64,000 nucleotides of DNA, from contig OY725489.1 of assembly GCA_963281255.1 (NCBI GenBank), forward strand, positions 5,890,523 to 5,954,522, written 5' to 3'. Positions 21,132-32,145 of the stretch are shown piece after piece. The notes under the pieces were generated by a model, which worked only from the letters and a program-made list of their open reading frames with translations, was not told where the DNA came from and did no database searches. The translations under genes and the position numbers were made by a program. The first letter of the stretch is position 1. Each line of letters opens with the position of its first letter. The stretch is from Aphrocallistes beatrix. Its lineage: Eukaryota; Porifera; Hexactinellida; Sceptrulophora; Aphrocallistidae.

Positions 21132-21397
21132 TAGTTAACTTCAAAGAGGAATTACGAAATACTGAATAAATTTATATATCGAAATTTATGAAACGGTTTT
21201 TATGCAAATGGGTGTGAATTGTCAATTATATTCATGATCATTTGAGCATGATGATAGACAGGGTGGTCCGCAGGAAACTCCCTGATTTCGTTATATTCTC
21301 ATTTGAAAACTAATAAAGCAAAAGTAATTTTCTGAAAAGATATAAATAGATAAGGGTTATCGATTTTGTTTTTCATTACCAGTTAAGTTTCTAGTTA

Positions 21398-21582
21398 CAG
21401 TCAGGGTCGCTTATTGTGAACCACCAGGGGACCAAAAAATCTGTTCATAATAGAGATACTTCATATTAAGCGAACTTGATTCAATACAAATCCTATCTCA
21501 GAAATGAAATTGGGACCAGGATGTTAGTTCATAATAAACAAATGTTCATATTAAGCGGGTTCATAATAAGCGACCCTGACTG
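21398..21582. mobile_element. pogo/Tigger-like MITE, copy 1
   Basis: The ends CAGTCAGGGTCGCTTATTGT and its inverse are flanked by TA (21396-21397, 21583-21584). It is nearly identical to 50082-50265. The interior repeats TTCATAATAA-type motifs. Confidence 0.85.
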
Positions 21583-21654
21583 TATTTATTATGTGTTCTA
21601 TCCATCCTCCTTTTTTGGTGATAATTTCCTTTAACCTCAGATGGACATTTTCAT

Positions 21655-22066
21655 ATACGGATTTCAAAACTCATAATCTAGTCTCTGTTGTTTATTTTGG
21701 TGTGTCTGTGTTTGTAATATGTGTATTTTATATGGGAACAACTTCAGTTCATCCCTGATTATTCTTCTGATAGTAGTTTTAGGTATTTTGGTCTCTCTTG
21801 AGAGCCGTCTTTGCGATCTTTTCGGCGAGTCCTTCCGAATTTTTCAATGTTTTCAGGGGTCCTAACTGTTAGTTCAGGTCCCAACCTCTTTTTATCACCA
21901 ACTGAACCATTTTCCTCATGACAATGTTTCGGATGGTTTTGGGATCCGGAGTCGTCTTCGTCCCATATTTCCTCCGGTAAGCACGTTGTGTTGAAATAAT
22001 GCTTTTATTGTTTTCATAATACCAGAAAACTAGCGCCACTTTTACCTTAAGTGTCAGCCTTGCCAT
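21655..22066 (-). pseudogene. N-terminal part of mariner-like transposase (DUF4817-type HTH)
   Basis: The first 65 codons read MARLTLKVKVALVFWYYENN, then STQRAYRRKYG and PDPKTIRNIV, the helix-turn-helix layout of insect and invertebrate IS630-mariner relatives. After a frameshift the strand continues with a SRETKIPKTTIRRIIRDEL-type second HTH and an LFPYKI motif. The DDE catalytic part is absent; the element could move only with help from elsewhere. Confidence 0.65.
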
Positions 22067-22209
22067 GACTTCTTGCTAATATTTATGCTAGAACAGAACA
22101 AATTCTGCTGGCCTTAGCTTCAAAACGAGTGGTGGCCCATTCGAATTAAGTAATCAGGGCAAAAGTTATTACAAAAATAAATTAGGGAGCTTCCCATGGA
22201 CCACCTTGT

Positions 22210-23290
22210 AAAATAATTCTATAGAAAATTGTGGGTTACGGAGTGTCTATTGCAACCATCGATTAGTGTAAATAGCATCTGCACTCAATAATCTCCCATA
22301 CAAGTTGTCATACTATCGAGTTTAGAGCTAAGGGGATTTCAAATATTAACATATTAATGAAATATCACGATTTATGGAAAAGGAGTCATGACACGCGGAT
22401 GCTATTCTCAAACTAGCACAATGTACTATTAAATCCATACATGACTTGTTATTCGATAGAAAAACATTTAATAGGATTTATGGTAACCATTCCTGTGATA
22501 TCTGGAATTTCAAAATTTGGGAGGGGGTAGTTCAAAAACGACCGACATCCATAAATGACAAGGCTTATCTCTGGAATGATTAGTTAGATTTGATAAATCT
22601 TTCCAGAAATTGATGCAGTATAGAATAGCGTAATAAACTTAAAACACAATGTTTGAGTATGAATTCTTTTTTGAGTATGAATTTTTCGGCTTTGCTTTAT
22701 TACTATATACGAAGGAAATATGTCCGAAATTAAATTTGAAAATATTTTTTTCCTTGACATCACCAGAGGGTAATAATTCGCGATTTCTTATGTATAGAAT
22801 ATTGTATTACCCAGTCCATTTACTCTTTTACTTTGATAATTTTTTCATTTTTTTCGTAGAGAATTTACACCACTGGTCAACCTGCGTTCTTGCCCAGGTG
22901 GGGAAGAATCTGACCCCACTGGTCAACCTGCGTTCTTGCCCAGGTGGGGTAGAATCTGACCCCACTGGTCAACCTGCGTTCTTGCCCAGGTGAGGTAGAA
23001 TCTGACCCCACTGGTCAACCTGCGTTCTTGCCCAGGCGGGGTAGAATCTGACCCCACTGGTCAACCTGAGTACTTGCCCAGGTGGGGAAGAATCTGACCC
23101 TACTGGTCAACCTGCGTTCTTGCCCAGGTGGGGTAGAATCTGACCCCACTGGTCAACCTGCGTTCTTGCCCAGGTGAGGTAGAATCTGACCCCCCACTGG
23201 TCAACCTGCGTTCTTGCCCAGGCGGGGTAGAATCTGACCCCACTGGTCAACCTGCGTTCTTGCCTAGGTGCGCTAAAATCTGACCCCAAA
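22210..23290 (-). repeat. repeat C, copy 2, with minisatellite end
   Basis: The non-repetitive half (22210-22865) matches copy 1 (15960-16385) in reverse orientation; the other half is the 46-bp array at 22868-23285. Further inverted short motifs (GGGGTACAAAAATACCCC) lie just beyond at 23300. No coding potential is convincing. Confidence 0.7.
22868..23285 (+). repeat. 46-bp minisatellite, about 9 copies
   Basis: The unit contains GGTCAACCTGCGTTCTTGCC then CAGGTGGGGTAGAATCTGAC and CCCACT. Copies differ by single bases and one 2-bp insertion. Frames on both strands remain open because of the repeat. Adjacent units have no unique spacers, so this is not CRISPR. Confidence 0.9.
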
Positions 23291-23504
23291 ATTTCCCTGG
23301 GGTACAAAAATACCCCGTGTACAACGGGGCGTTTTAATGCAGTTTTGCAGATAACTCTGCGATTCAAATATGTACTGAAAAAAATCAAATTAATCGGTTG
23401 AAAAAGTCAAAAGTTAGCTATTATTTGAAAGGCCAACCTTAACCTTTATTTACAATATTTATATGAAGTAAATATTCGCAAATAGGTTAGATTGAGTAAC
23501 TGAA

Positions 23505-23582
23505 GGCGCCCGCAGGGCTACTCTGCGGACACGTAGTGTCTGAAGCCGCGACGCAGCGCAAGCAAGCGAAGAGCGCTTGTCT
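23505..23582 (-). repeat. repeat A, head fragment
   Basis: A diverged GC-rich head (GCGGACACGTAGTGTCTG then AAGCAAGCGAAGAGCGCTTGT-like) without a body. Confidence 0.65.
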
Positions 23583-23746
23583 ATTTTAATCAGTTATACT
23601 GAATTCTATTATAAAATTAAAACTTTGCAATTTCATTGGGTGGCGTGGCGTCACATTTTGAGGTGAAGTGTGAAAAATGAATAATCGTTATTTTAGGCTT
23701 GGAGTGATTCTAACTTGTATATGTTCATTGAGTTTGGTATAATCCC

Positions 23747-23780
23747 TATCCTTATTATTAAAACTCGATTAATGTGTATA
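23747..23780 (-). repeat. repeat A copy 5, 3' motif (left of insertion)
   Basis: TATCCTTATTATTAAAACTC then GATTAATGTGTATA, after which the foldback element begins. The rest of the copy is at 26462-26981. Confidence 0.75.
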
Positions 23781-26461
23781 TGGGTCATTCCATGTGGAAT
23801 CGACCAATTTGACCAACTGTTCCATGTCGAGCATCTCAGAAATTCTTGTAATTTTGCCTGTAAGTTTTGCATGCTGGTGCATGATCATTTGTACAATATC
23901 AGCTTTCAATACCTTTTGGTTTTATAATTATAGCCATTTCAAAATTTGACGATTTTCATAGTTCGGACACTCTTGTTTTAGAGGCCCCTTAATCAAATGT
24001 GGCATATATCTTTCAATTCTTAACTTAGATGTCCAGTTTTTTTTAATGGTTGTTAAACATATAGTTACCTAATATTCTTAGCTAAATTGGGTATTCTTAT
24101 TGCCTAGTTTAGATTTAATTCTTATTTAAACATATATTTTCATCTATTTATCAAAAAAAATTCAAAATAATAATTCTTCATGTCTCCAATGGTTTAGAAT
24201 TTGCCCATTTACTTTTTAATTTTGCTCTTATGTATGTACAATCTTCCTGGTAAATTTCATGGCTCACATCAGTTCTTTACTGTTAAATTCCAACTTATTT
24301 TAATCATTCCAAATTTTAATTGTTATCAATTTTTTCAAATTTTCCTGATGCCTACGAATGAAGAACTCATGAAATAATTGATATTTGTTTCTATTTCTTA
24401 GTCCTACAGTTATATAGATATACTTTCTCCAGTTGTGCGAATTGTAGTTGAAATTTGTGTGTGTGTTTTATCACGTGTATGAGTACTATATATTAGAAGT
24501 ATTTGTACAAGTACTAATAATCTTCTTTTTTCCTAATATTGTAAAACGATTATCTTCTTAATTTCTTTAGTTATCAATATGTCTTGCTTTCTTGTTCTGT
24601 TTATACACATAGCATGGCAACGTTTCGTTACCATCCAAAACTTGTCAAATGTGGTTTCTAATTCGGGATCAAATTTCATTTGCACAACTTTGCATATAAT
24701 TAAGTATTGTAATAGTAATCCATCTAAGGGTTCAGTTTATTTCGCATAGCATGGCAAGTTTATGTTGTCATGTAAAACTTGCTAAATACGGTTTCTATTC
24801 GGGATCGAATTCCAGCTGCACTACTTTGCAGATAATGAAGGATTGTCATAAGTGTTGAAATAACATAAATACTTTGGTGTCGTCGTATAATTATGCGAAA
24901 ACTGTAATCATTGATAATTCAGATGTATATAATTTGTTCTTGTCTAAAGCAATATGGATATTCCAGGGTGTTCTGTTGGTATAATTTTATACGAAAATTG
25001 CCACAAAACGAAATATGTTAGAAAACAAGGCCTTAAGAAAATATCTGATCTCGATAATGATGCAATACATCTTTTGGAGATTAGAGCTGGTCACATCTTT
25101 ACACCAGAAATTGATACAATCTGTCTTCATCATGAACAAGTTTATATCTCAAAGTAGTCCAGTTGGCAGTTAGCTTGCTGTGACCCATGGCAGTTGCACA
25201 ACAAAAAAATAGTAAACAAATACCTTAAAACTCTCAATACTTCATTAGCAGAAACTCAAAACAATATCATCCCAACAACAAATGAGTTTACTATAAAGCC
25301 AGGTCAAAAGTTGTGCTATCAATGCTTCGATAAATTTTCTTTGCAAATTTTAAAAAATTCACTTGGCTATGAAATTAATTGGATTGCTATAAAAATTAAT
25401 TCATTATCTGCAAAGTAGTGCAGCTGGAATTCGATCCCGAATAGAAACCGTATTTGGCAAGTTTTACATGACAACATAAACTTGCCATGCTGTGCGAAAT
25501 AAACTGAACCCTTAGATGGATTACTATTACAATACTTAATTATATGCAAAGTTGTGCAAATGAAATTTGATCCCGAATTAGAAACCACATTTGACAAGTT
25601 TTGGATGCTAACGTAACGTTGCCATGCTATGTGTATAGACAGAACAATATATTAATTATTTTGTCAATAGAAAGCAAGACATATTGATAACTAAAGAAAT
25701 TAAGAAGATAATCGTTTTACAATATTAGGAAAAAAGAAGATTATTAGTACTTGTACAAATACTTCTAATATATAGTACACGTGATAAAACACACACACAA
25801 ATTTCAAATACAATTCGCACAACTGGAGAAAGTATATCTATATAACTGTAGGACCAAGAAATATAAACAAATATCTATTATTTCATGAGTTCTTCATTCG
25901 TCGGCATCAGGAAAATTGAAAAAATTGATAACAATTTAAATTTGGAATGATTTAAAATAGTTTGGAATTTAACAGTAAAAGAACTGATGTAAGCCATGAA
26001 ATTTACCAGGAAGATTGTACATACATAGAGCAAAATTAAAAAGTAAATGGGCAAATTCTAAACCATTGGAGACATGAAGAATTATTATTTTGAATTTTTT
26101 TTGATAAATTGATGAAAATATATGTTTAGATAAGAATTAAATCTAAACTAGGCAATAAGAATACCCAATTTAGCTAAGAATATTAGGTAACTATATGGTC
26201 AACAACCAGTAAAAAAACTGGACATCTAAGTTAAGAATTGAAAGATATATGTCACATTTGATTAAGCAGCCTCTAAAACAAGAGTGTCCGAACTATGAAA
26301 ATCGTCAAATTTTGAAATGGCTATAATTATAAAACCAAAAGGTATTGAAAGCTGATGTACAAATGGTCATGCACCAGTATGCAAAACTTACAGGCAAAAT
26401 TACAAGAATTTCTGAGATGCTCGACATGGAACAGTTGGTCGAATTGGAATGGAATGACCCA
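23781..26461. mobile_element. 2.7-kb foldback element in repeat A
   Basis: The two arms, about 23781-24845 and 25395-26461, are inverted copies over roughly 1.06 kb, starting TGGGTCATTCCATG at each outer end. The spacer of about 550 bp carries a plus-strand protein remnant. TA/TATA sequence flanks both sides. The superfamily is unassigned. Frames inside the arms are not believed. Confidence 0.85.
24954..25418 (+). pseudogene. Cys/His-rich N-terminal TE protein remnant in foldback spacer
   Basis: Two frames in one region: ICLHHEQVYISK at the end of the first (24954-25157) and, after a stop, SWQLACCDPWQLHNKKIV followed by IKPGQKLCYQCFDKFS. The order H-H-E, C-C-D-P, H-K-K, and K-L-C-x2-C is typical of the N-terminal zinc-binding part of a large group of uncharacterised invertebrate transposon proteins, perhaps the same group as the relic at 18946-21131. 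The catalytic remainder is absent. The right part of the second frame enters the inverted arm, showing that the arm replaced the rest of the gene. Confidence 0.5.
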
Positions 26462-26981
26462 TATATATATCTATATATCTGTAACGAATTGATTGAAGAA
26501 ACTGCCGGTCATAGAGAGCTAATTTTTGGCATGTGGGAGTCTTTTAGCTATGGCTCCAGTAATTTCTGAGCTCAGAGTGAAATGTCGACTCATCATGGAA
26601 TTATGACGTCATTGTCACATTTCTAAAAGTTAAGCAACACAGTTATTCGAGAATATAACTCAGCCATTATAGGAGATAGAAGGCTGAAATTTTAATAGAA
26701 TCTGTATACTAACACGTCTCAAATATGATGCAACTATCATCAAAAAATGATGACTCATCACTTTGCTATGACGTCATCATTACTCATCAAAATTTTAAAA
26801 ATTGACAAATTTGGTGCTTTTTCGAGTGATATCGATTTTAAAACTCAGATGGACATATTCAGAGATGATATTTCCCTTATAATTAACCAATGTGACCTCC
26901 AGGCAACCGAAGGGAGCCTCCGGCGGACACAAAGTGTCCGCCAGCCGCGCAGGGCAAGCAAGCGAAGCGAAGCGCGTTTGT
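26462..26981 (-). repeat. repeat A, copy 5, body and head
   Basis: A TA run, TGTAACGAATTGATTGAAGA, the body, then the head with the CGGACAC-AAA-GTGTCCG hairpin, ending GAAGCGCGTTTGT. With the left part it sums to about 555 bp. A plus frame at 26747-27088 is a translation of it. Confidence 0.8.
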
Positions 26982-27004
26982 TAATCATAAATCAAAGCCA
27001 ACTT

Positions 27005-27220
27005 AATGGGACATGCCTAATTCCCGGGACGGGATGTGATCCTGTCCCGGGTATTAGTTATCTTAACCCGTCCGGTCCCGGAAATTAGGCATCTTAAACA
27101 GTCCCGTCCCGAAGATTAGGCTTCTTGACTTGTCCCGTCCCTGCAATTATGTACCTGATGGTTCAAACCCGTTCCGAAAATTAGCCATCTTAACCCGTCC
27201 CGTCCCGGCAATTATGCATG
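27005..27220 (+). repeat. degenerate minisatellite of CCCGTCCCG units
   Basis: Units of about 40 bp with TTAACCCGTCCCGTCCCG and AATTAGGCATCTTAAAC-like parts; the first unit includes a self-complementary CCCGGGACGGGA. It begins about 24 bp after the head of repeat A copy 5. The interval 27221-28356 shows no gene that I would defend. Confidence 0.75.
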
Positions 27221-28356
27221 CCCACTGTAATGGTAAATCCCTAGATTCTGATTAGTTATACATTTTAACACCATTTATGAAAACGGAAATCTTTCAGAAT
27301 TTGGACCCATGTTCAAATCCCTACCATATAATGTATTTACAATTCAAATTTGGTGCAATTTTGACCAATAGAGTTCCCAGGACCGAGCAGATGACGTACG
27401 TACGTTCGACACTGATCATGACATAAGACAGCTCATATACTAAGAACTGTACTAAAAAACGGACAATGTACTCTATGTAGTGCGACTGTTCCTGAACCTA
27501 TGACCAGGTTGTGTATGCTTCTTGTATTTTCCAATTGTCGGAAGCATTTTCTAGTGCAGATTCCAATAGAAACAGATTACTTATTACTTGTAGATAAAGG
27601 GCGACCTTTCAAACCTGTTGAAACCAAAATTCATATAACAACCAAATAATATGGTATAATATTTACTTTTTCGATGTGCCACCCTACTGTACAAGCAATC
27701 ATAGGCAGCGCTAGCTTACAGCCAATGAATTTCTGACAATGACAGGACTACTACTGAGTACAGTGATATTACACCAGTCTAAATTCATCGTTGCTATGGA
27801 TGGTGCTATAATTAGAATCGGTTTATTATTTGTTGACTTCTACTTTTGATTATAAACCAATCGTAATGATTTATATTTTTGAATACCAAGTTTAACACAT
27901 TATGAACACTTAAAAGTAGTCGGTTTAGATTCCCTATTAAAGAGATTTGTTTCTCCATTATTACTGTATCTGAAATTTTAATTTTGTCAGCCACATTAAA
28001 TATTGGACAGTTAGATTCAATAGGAAGCATTGTCTAGATTAGCATGCAAGACCGTAGACGGGAGTTGCAATTAAAATCACTCAGAACCTAGAAAATCTAT
28101 TTTGATAATAAATTTGTTTTCAGATGTTACTAATTATATAAAAGTATGTAGTACTCTACGTACAGCACAGTCTAAGGTGTTTCTAAAATATAGACTATTG
28201 AACTAATACTTTCATGAAACCTGAGTGAAGAAATTCGCAATTTTTGAAACTTTATGCCTTGTATAGCTCAGTCATACATTATAATACACTAAGGCAATGA
28301 TACTGACTAAATTTTATTGACTAGGGATAAGGATTAAGAGCTATTAATGTATGAAT

Positions 28357-28387
28357 CTGATTGGCTGAAATTTAGGCGCCAAAAATC
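28357..28387 (-). repeat. short dispersed repeat, inverse of 7219-7248
   Basis: TGATTGGCTGAAATTTAGGC and GCCAAAAATC match the 7.2-kb copy on the other strand. Confidence 0.5.
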
Positions 28388-28397
28388 CTATATAGTC

Positions 28398-28769
28398 ATA
28401 GACTCCTTTAACAAAGGACTGGAGGGTCTCATACTCGGGTCCTGTAACTTGAGTCTATTGCCTATCACTATAACTAGTCGTTATTTCGGTGAGAAATGTA
28501 TTATTATTGAATAGGAAGTCGCATATGGTGAATTCATTGGTCATATTGGCATACTTTAAATATTTGTGGTTCTTGAGTTTTGCGGTTTTCACACCTTTCC
28601 ATATATGGTAATAATGTTGATAACTTGGAATTGGTTAGCGTTAGTCATGGGAAATGTATTATTATTGAATAGGAAGTCATATATAAGGAATCAATTGAGC
28701 ATATCGACTTATCCTAAATGCTTCTAGTTTTTGATTTTTGCGGTCTTCACACCTCCATATATGGTCATA
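28398..28769 (-). repeat. repeat D units left of P-like element
   Basis: The segment 28398-28636 matches the reverse of 34856-35105; 28640-28769 is a diverged second copy of 28480-28620 (GAAATGTATTATTATTGAAT, then CTTCACACCT-CCATATATGG). This is the left flank of the P-like element; its right flank continues the family at 33588. Confidence 0.7.
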
Positions 28770-29025
28770 CGTGGAGTACGAAAGATAAGGAGGGAGTACT
28801 GTTATGATAAAATGGACCATGGACTGGTTAGAAGTCCCAAGTATTATTTTATTGAAAGTGAACAAAATAAAGTCACACAACTAAAGTAAACTCTAAGAAA
28901 GGTTAACACACCTAAAGGTATTACACACAGGGTCAATTAACACACACAAAGTTAAAACTGAGGTAAACCTAAGATTCTTTGAACTTTTTCAGCTTTCGAT
29001 CTTGAATTGATTTCAAATGTTCTCG

Positions 29026-29690
29026 TTATATCGAGTTTACATTTCGAACTTTATTTGCCAGGATACAATTGGCTGCCACTGAACATATTTTATGAAGAAC
29101 TGTCCAACCTTGTTGTTTGCAACAAATAAAATAATTTCTCCAGTTTTCAGACTGAGTTTCTTCAACATAGAGTGTTGTAAGTTTGATTAAAATATTCCGG
29201 GATGGTCCTGATAAAAATCGTTGCATTAGAAGCATCTCACTCTCAATTGCTACATATATTTTCCACACTACAATAATGACATCAATGACAATGTGTGATG
29301 GCCATTTGAGAGCTCCTCGATCTATTAATTGGATAAGCTTGTTTTTGTCTTCTATGTCAACTACTTTCAAATCTCTATCTTGGGTTAACATTGATAAACA
29401 ACCTTCACACTTTGAACTGGAATTTCGAATAAAGGAATGTACTGCATAACCACCAACGAAGGCGATAGATTGTAGAAGTGAAGTAGTCAAAGGTATGTTA
29501 GGAATTGTGGTTAGGACAGAGAGAAATAATTCTACATTTAAAGAATTATCCATTTGTTCGCTAGGTTGTGTAGAGTAGGATAGGAAGAATTCTTTTAAGC
29601 TGATATACTCAGTAGCCTGTTGTTTCGAGAATAATTTAAGGATGCTGGAAAGTTTGATTCGCCTTTCACTCTGTAAGATTTGTGTATATG
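29026..29690 (-). pseudogene. P-like transposase, C-terminal part
   Basis: Continuation of the transposase beyond the Tc1-like insertion: KLSSILKLFSKQQATEY, then the long frame starting at 29553 with FVGGYAVHSFIRNSSSKCEG, LIQLIDRGALKWPS and the end motif CILANKVRNVNSI. Such C-terminal segments close P/THAP9-type transposases. It joins the upstream part at 31034 after removal of the insertion, with a small phase change at the junction. Confidence 0.8.
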
Positions 29691-29693
29691 ATA

Positions 29694-31033
29694 CAGTCTG
29701 TTACATATTTATTTAGAATAGCACTCTATTATTATAAACCCCTATTTTTCTGATTATACAGGAAATGTCTTGATTCTGATTGATTGATTTAAAAGTTAGA
29801 CATGTTTAGATCAAAATTTAAAAATATCATCATTGTTTAATTCTTTTTCTGCAATTAACATATTTTGATCTCTAGGCATGACGTATTTATTTGAATTATT
29901 TAGTGTTCTTTTACTTTAATTGATATATTTCCCCCTTTTTTCGATTGGTAGTTAATATAATGAATCAACGTGAAAGACGGGAAGTTGTGAAGACATTATT
30001 ACAGTCTGGTCAACTCTCTCCCAAAGAAATTTCCAAAAATATCGGAATTTCTCTCGCTACCGTTTACAACATAAAAGGTCGCTTGGATACTGGCATAGCA
30101 CTATCCCACCAAAAAGTAGCAGGAAGACCCAATACTCTACGATCGGCTATCAAACATTCTGTTATACACCAGGTACGATGTAAACCATATCTATCTTTGC
30201 GAACACTTGCGAGTCGTGTCCCTCATAAGGCATCTTACCAGACAGTACGGCGAGTTTTAAAAGATCAGTCCTACACTAAGCGTTATCCTGTTAAAACTCC
30301 TATGCTCAGCGAAAAAAATCGAATCTACCGGATTTCATGGGCTAAAGTATAAATATCCTAAAAAACAATGGGCACAAACAATATTCCTTGATGAGATGTC
30401 AATCTGGCTATCGAGAGGCAGAATAATGATGTGGACAAAATCGGACAAAAAAGATTTGCTCCAACCACCAAACATGTACCGAAGATTCATGTTTGGGCAG
30501 GATTTTCTTCCATGGGCACCTTCCCATTATGCATATTCACTGAGAATATGAACAGTGACATGTTCTTACAAATAATGGAGGGTCATTTACTTACTCAGGC
30601 ACATGTATATCATGAAGATCAGTGGCGATTGGTCATGGATAATGATCCTAAACATACCTCTCGTAAAGTCAAAGCTTGGCTCACCCAACATGTGCCAAAT
30701 CAGATTCCTTGGCCTTCCCGTCCAGACCTTAAGCCTATAGAAAATCTGTTCGGATGGGTAAAACAGGAGCTCATTAAACTAGGTCCCAGGACAATCCCAG
30801 AGTTGAAACAAAAATTAGAAGAAACTTGGAACCGAATTGAGCCGGGATTTTTGCGTCCTTACTGGGAATCCATGACGAGAAGATGTCAAATGGCAATAGA
30901 TAACAATGGATATCCGATAAAGTATTAAAGAACACTAGTTTACTTTTCAAAATAATCATTTTAGCCCAAAAATATTGAGATTATATTGACTCGCACTATA
31001 AATTCCAATTCTAAATAATTATGTAACAGACTA
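29694..31033 (+). mobile_element. Tc1-like element nested in P-like transposon
   Basis: The inverted ends begin CAGTCTGTTACATATTTATT on the left and AGTCTGTTACATAATTATTT on the right; TA is present on both sides (29692-29693, 31034-31035). It is 1340 bp long and splits the P-like transposase gene between the SGAQYH and QILQSERR motifs. Confidence 0.85.
29960..30928 (+). pseudogene. Tc1-like DDE transposase, nearly complete, two frameshifts
   Basis: The start is taken at the ATG at 29960 (MNQRERREVVKTLLQSGQLS). It has two helix-turn-helix parts (ISKNIGISLATVYNIK; SYQTVRRVLKD), a GRPN linker, then IFLDEMSIWLS (first Asp), VMDNDPKHTSR (second Asp) and LKPIENLFGWV (Glu). Only 33 residues lie between the second Asp and the Glu, apparently from loss of one residue in the WPSQSPDL-type segment (here WPSRPDL). 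Phase changes near 30350 and 30450 break it. The C-terminus ends in NGYPIKY. It is close in sequence to the relic at 17706-18945. Confidence 0.85.
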
Positions 31034-31035
31034 TA

Positions 31036-32145
31036 TGATATTGTGCTCCAGACATCATGCGATACAATCCGAAATGATGCTCGATTGGATCATTTTGCAA
31101 TCTTGATGTGAGCACATAATCAAAACCACAATTCTCCGTGAGGTGTTGAACGATTTCTATCAAGGCACGACAGGAGTGAGAAAGACTTGTAAAAGTTTGT
31201 GGACTTAACTTTCCATGTTTTCCTTGTCTACATTGCCAACGGTGAAGCCAGTTAACAATGTGTTTGAGAAATGTAAATCGTTCATCATTTTGCTGAAGAG
31301 GTTTGGAAAATTCATCATTCAGTCTGATGTGTTTATGTATGGTGTTAACATTAAATATTTTCCAAAGTTTGATTATTATGTCTAAAAATTCCGGTGTCTT
31401 GGATTTTGAGTTAGCGTGTGTTGCATTGTAAATCGATAGAGCTGCATAAGTTGATTGGTCAAATATTTTTAAGGCTAAATTGACGTTTTGTCTCTCTAAC
31501 ATGGTAGGCCAGCAAGCTTTGGAAGATAATCGATGTGCTTGTTTAAGTAAGGAAGACTGTTCACTCTTGTACAAAAGCCTGATGTCCTGAAAACGAGCGA
31601 TGTGGATCTTGTTTACATCATCATAAATAGGAAAAATCAATGGGTTTGGATAAGTAAATGTGTGATCATAATCCTTTAAGTTGAGCCAGTTGTTTCGAAT
31701 TGATTTGAGAATATGTACAAGTACAATCAAAAAGGAGAAAGAGTTTACGACTCAGGTTGACAGGATGAGGAACGGTTGGAGTCAGAGTCTTCCCATCTGA
31801 AGAGAATAATTTGAACATGTTAACGTTCAGTGGAAAATTGTCTGTGCAGATGGGTTGTACTTTCAGATCGCAATTCTCTATATTAGAGATTACAGACTTT
31901 ACCACTGTAAACAAATCACCAGCCGAATTTGAAGAGCAGGGTATTAAACGAATTACTTGAGACCACTTTCTGTATAAACTTGAAGCCATTATAGCAAATA
32001 CAGTCTTGATAGGCTTGTCAGATTCTAAAGAATATCCAAGTATTCTCCCTCCTGTATAAGCGACGTTAGAGTTGACATGTATTTCATCCATATGCAATAC
32101 TAAATTTCGTTCTTTTGAACAAAAATCTGCTGTCAATTGCTTCAA
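31036..32145 (-). pseudogene. P-like transposase, catalytic RNase H-like region
   Basis: Two overlapping frames (32145-31666 and 31730-31011) that form one region after one phase change near 31700. Motifs: LVLHMDEIHV (first acidic residue of the P/THAP9 catalytic fold), AYTGGRILGYS, PICTDNFPLNV (second acidic), SIRNNWLNLKDY and RLQNDPIEHHFGLYR (acidic residue before the insertion domain end). In P-family proteins these residues carry out DNA cleavage and joining with a GTP-dependent insertion domain. The end at 31036 is the Tc1-like insertion. Confidence 0.85.

Larger units (their letters stand above)
21259..22208 (-). mobile_element. mariner/IS630-like element with nested MITE
   Basis: The ends ACAGGGTGGTCCGCAGGAAA and the inverse of ACAAGGTGGTCCATGGGAAG extend over about 30 bp. 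It contains a transposase fragment on the minus strand and a nested 185-bp MITE at 21398-21582. TA follows the right end. Confidence 0.7.

Noticed and set aside
22868-23285. Regular 46-bp repeats resembling a CRISPR array
   Set aside because: Units are contiguous with no unique spacers, and the context is eukaryotic.
25367-25597. 76-codon minus frame
   Set aside because: Lies in the inverted arm of the foldback element and has a mirror in the other arm.
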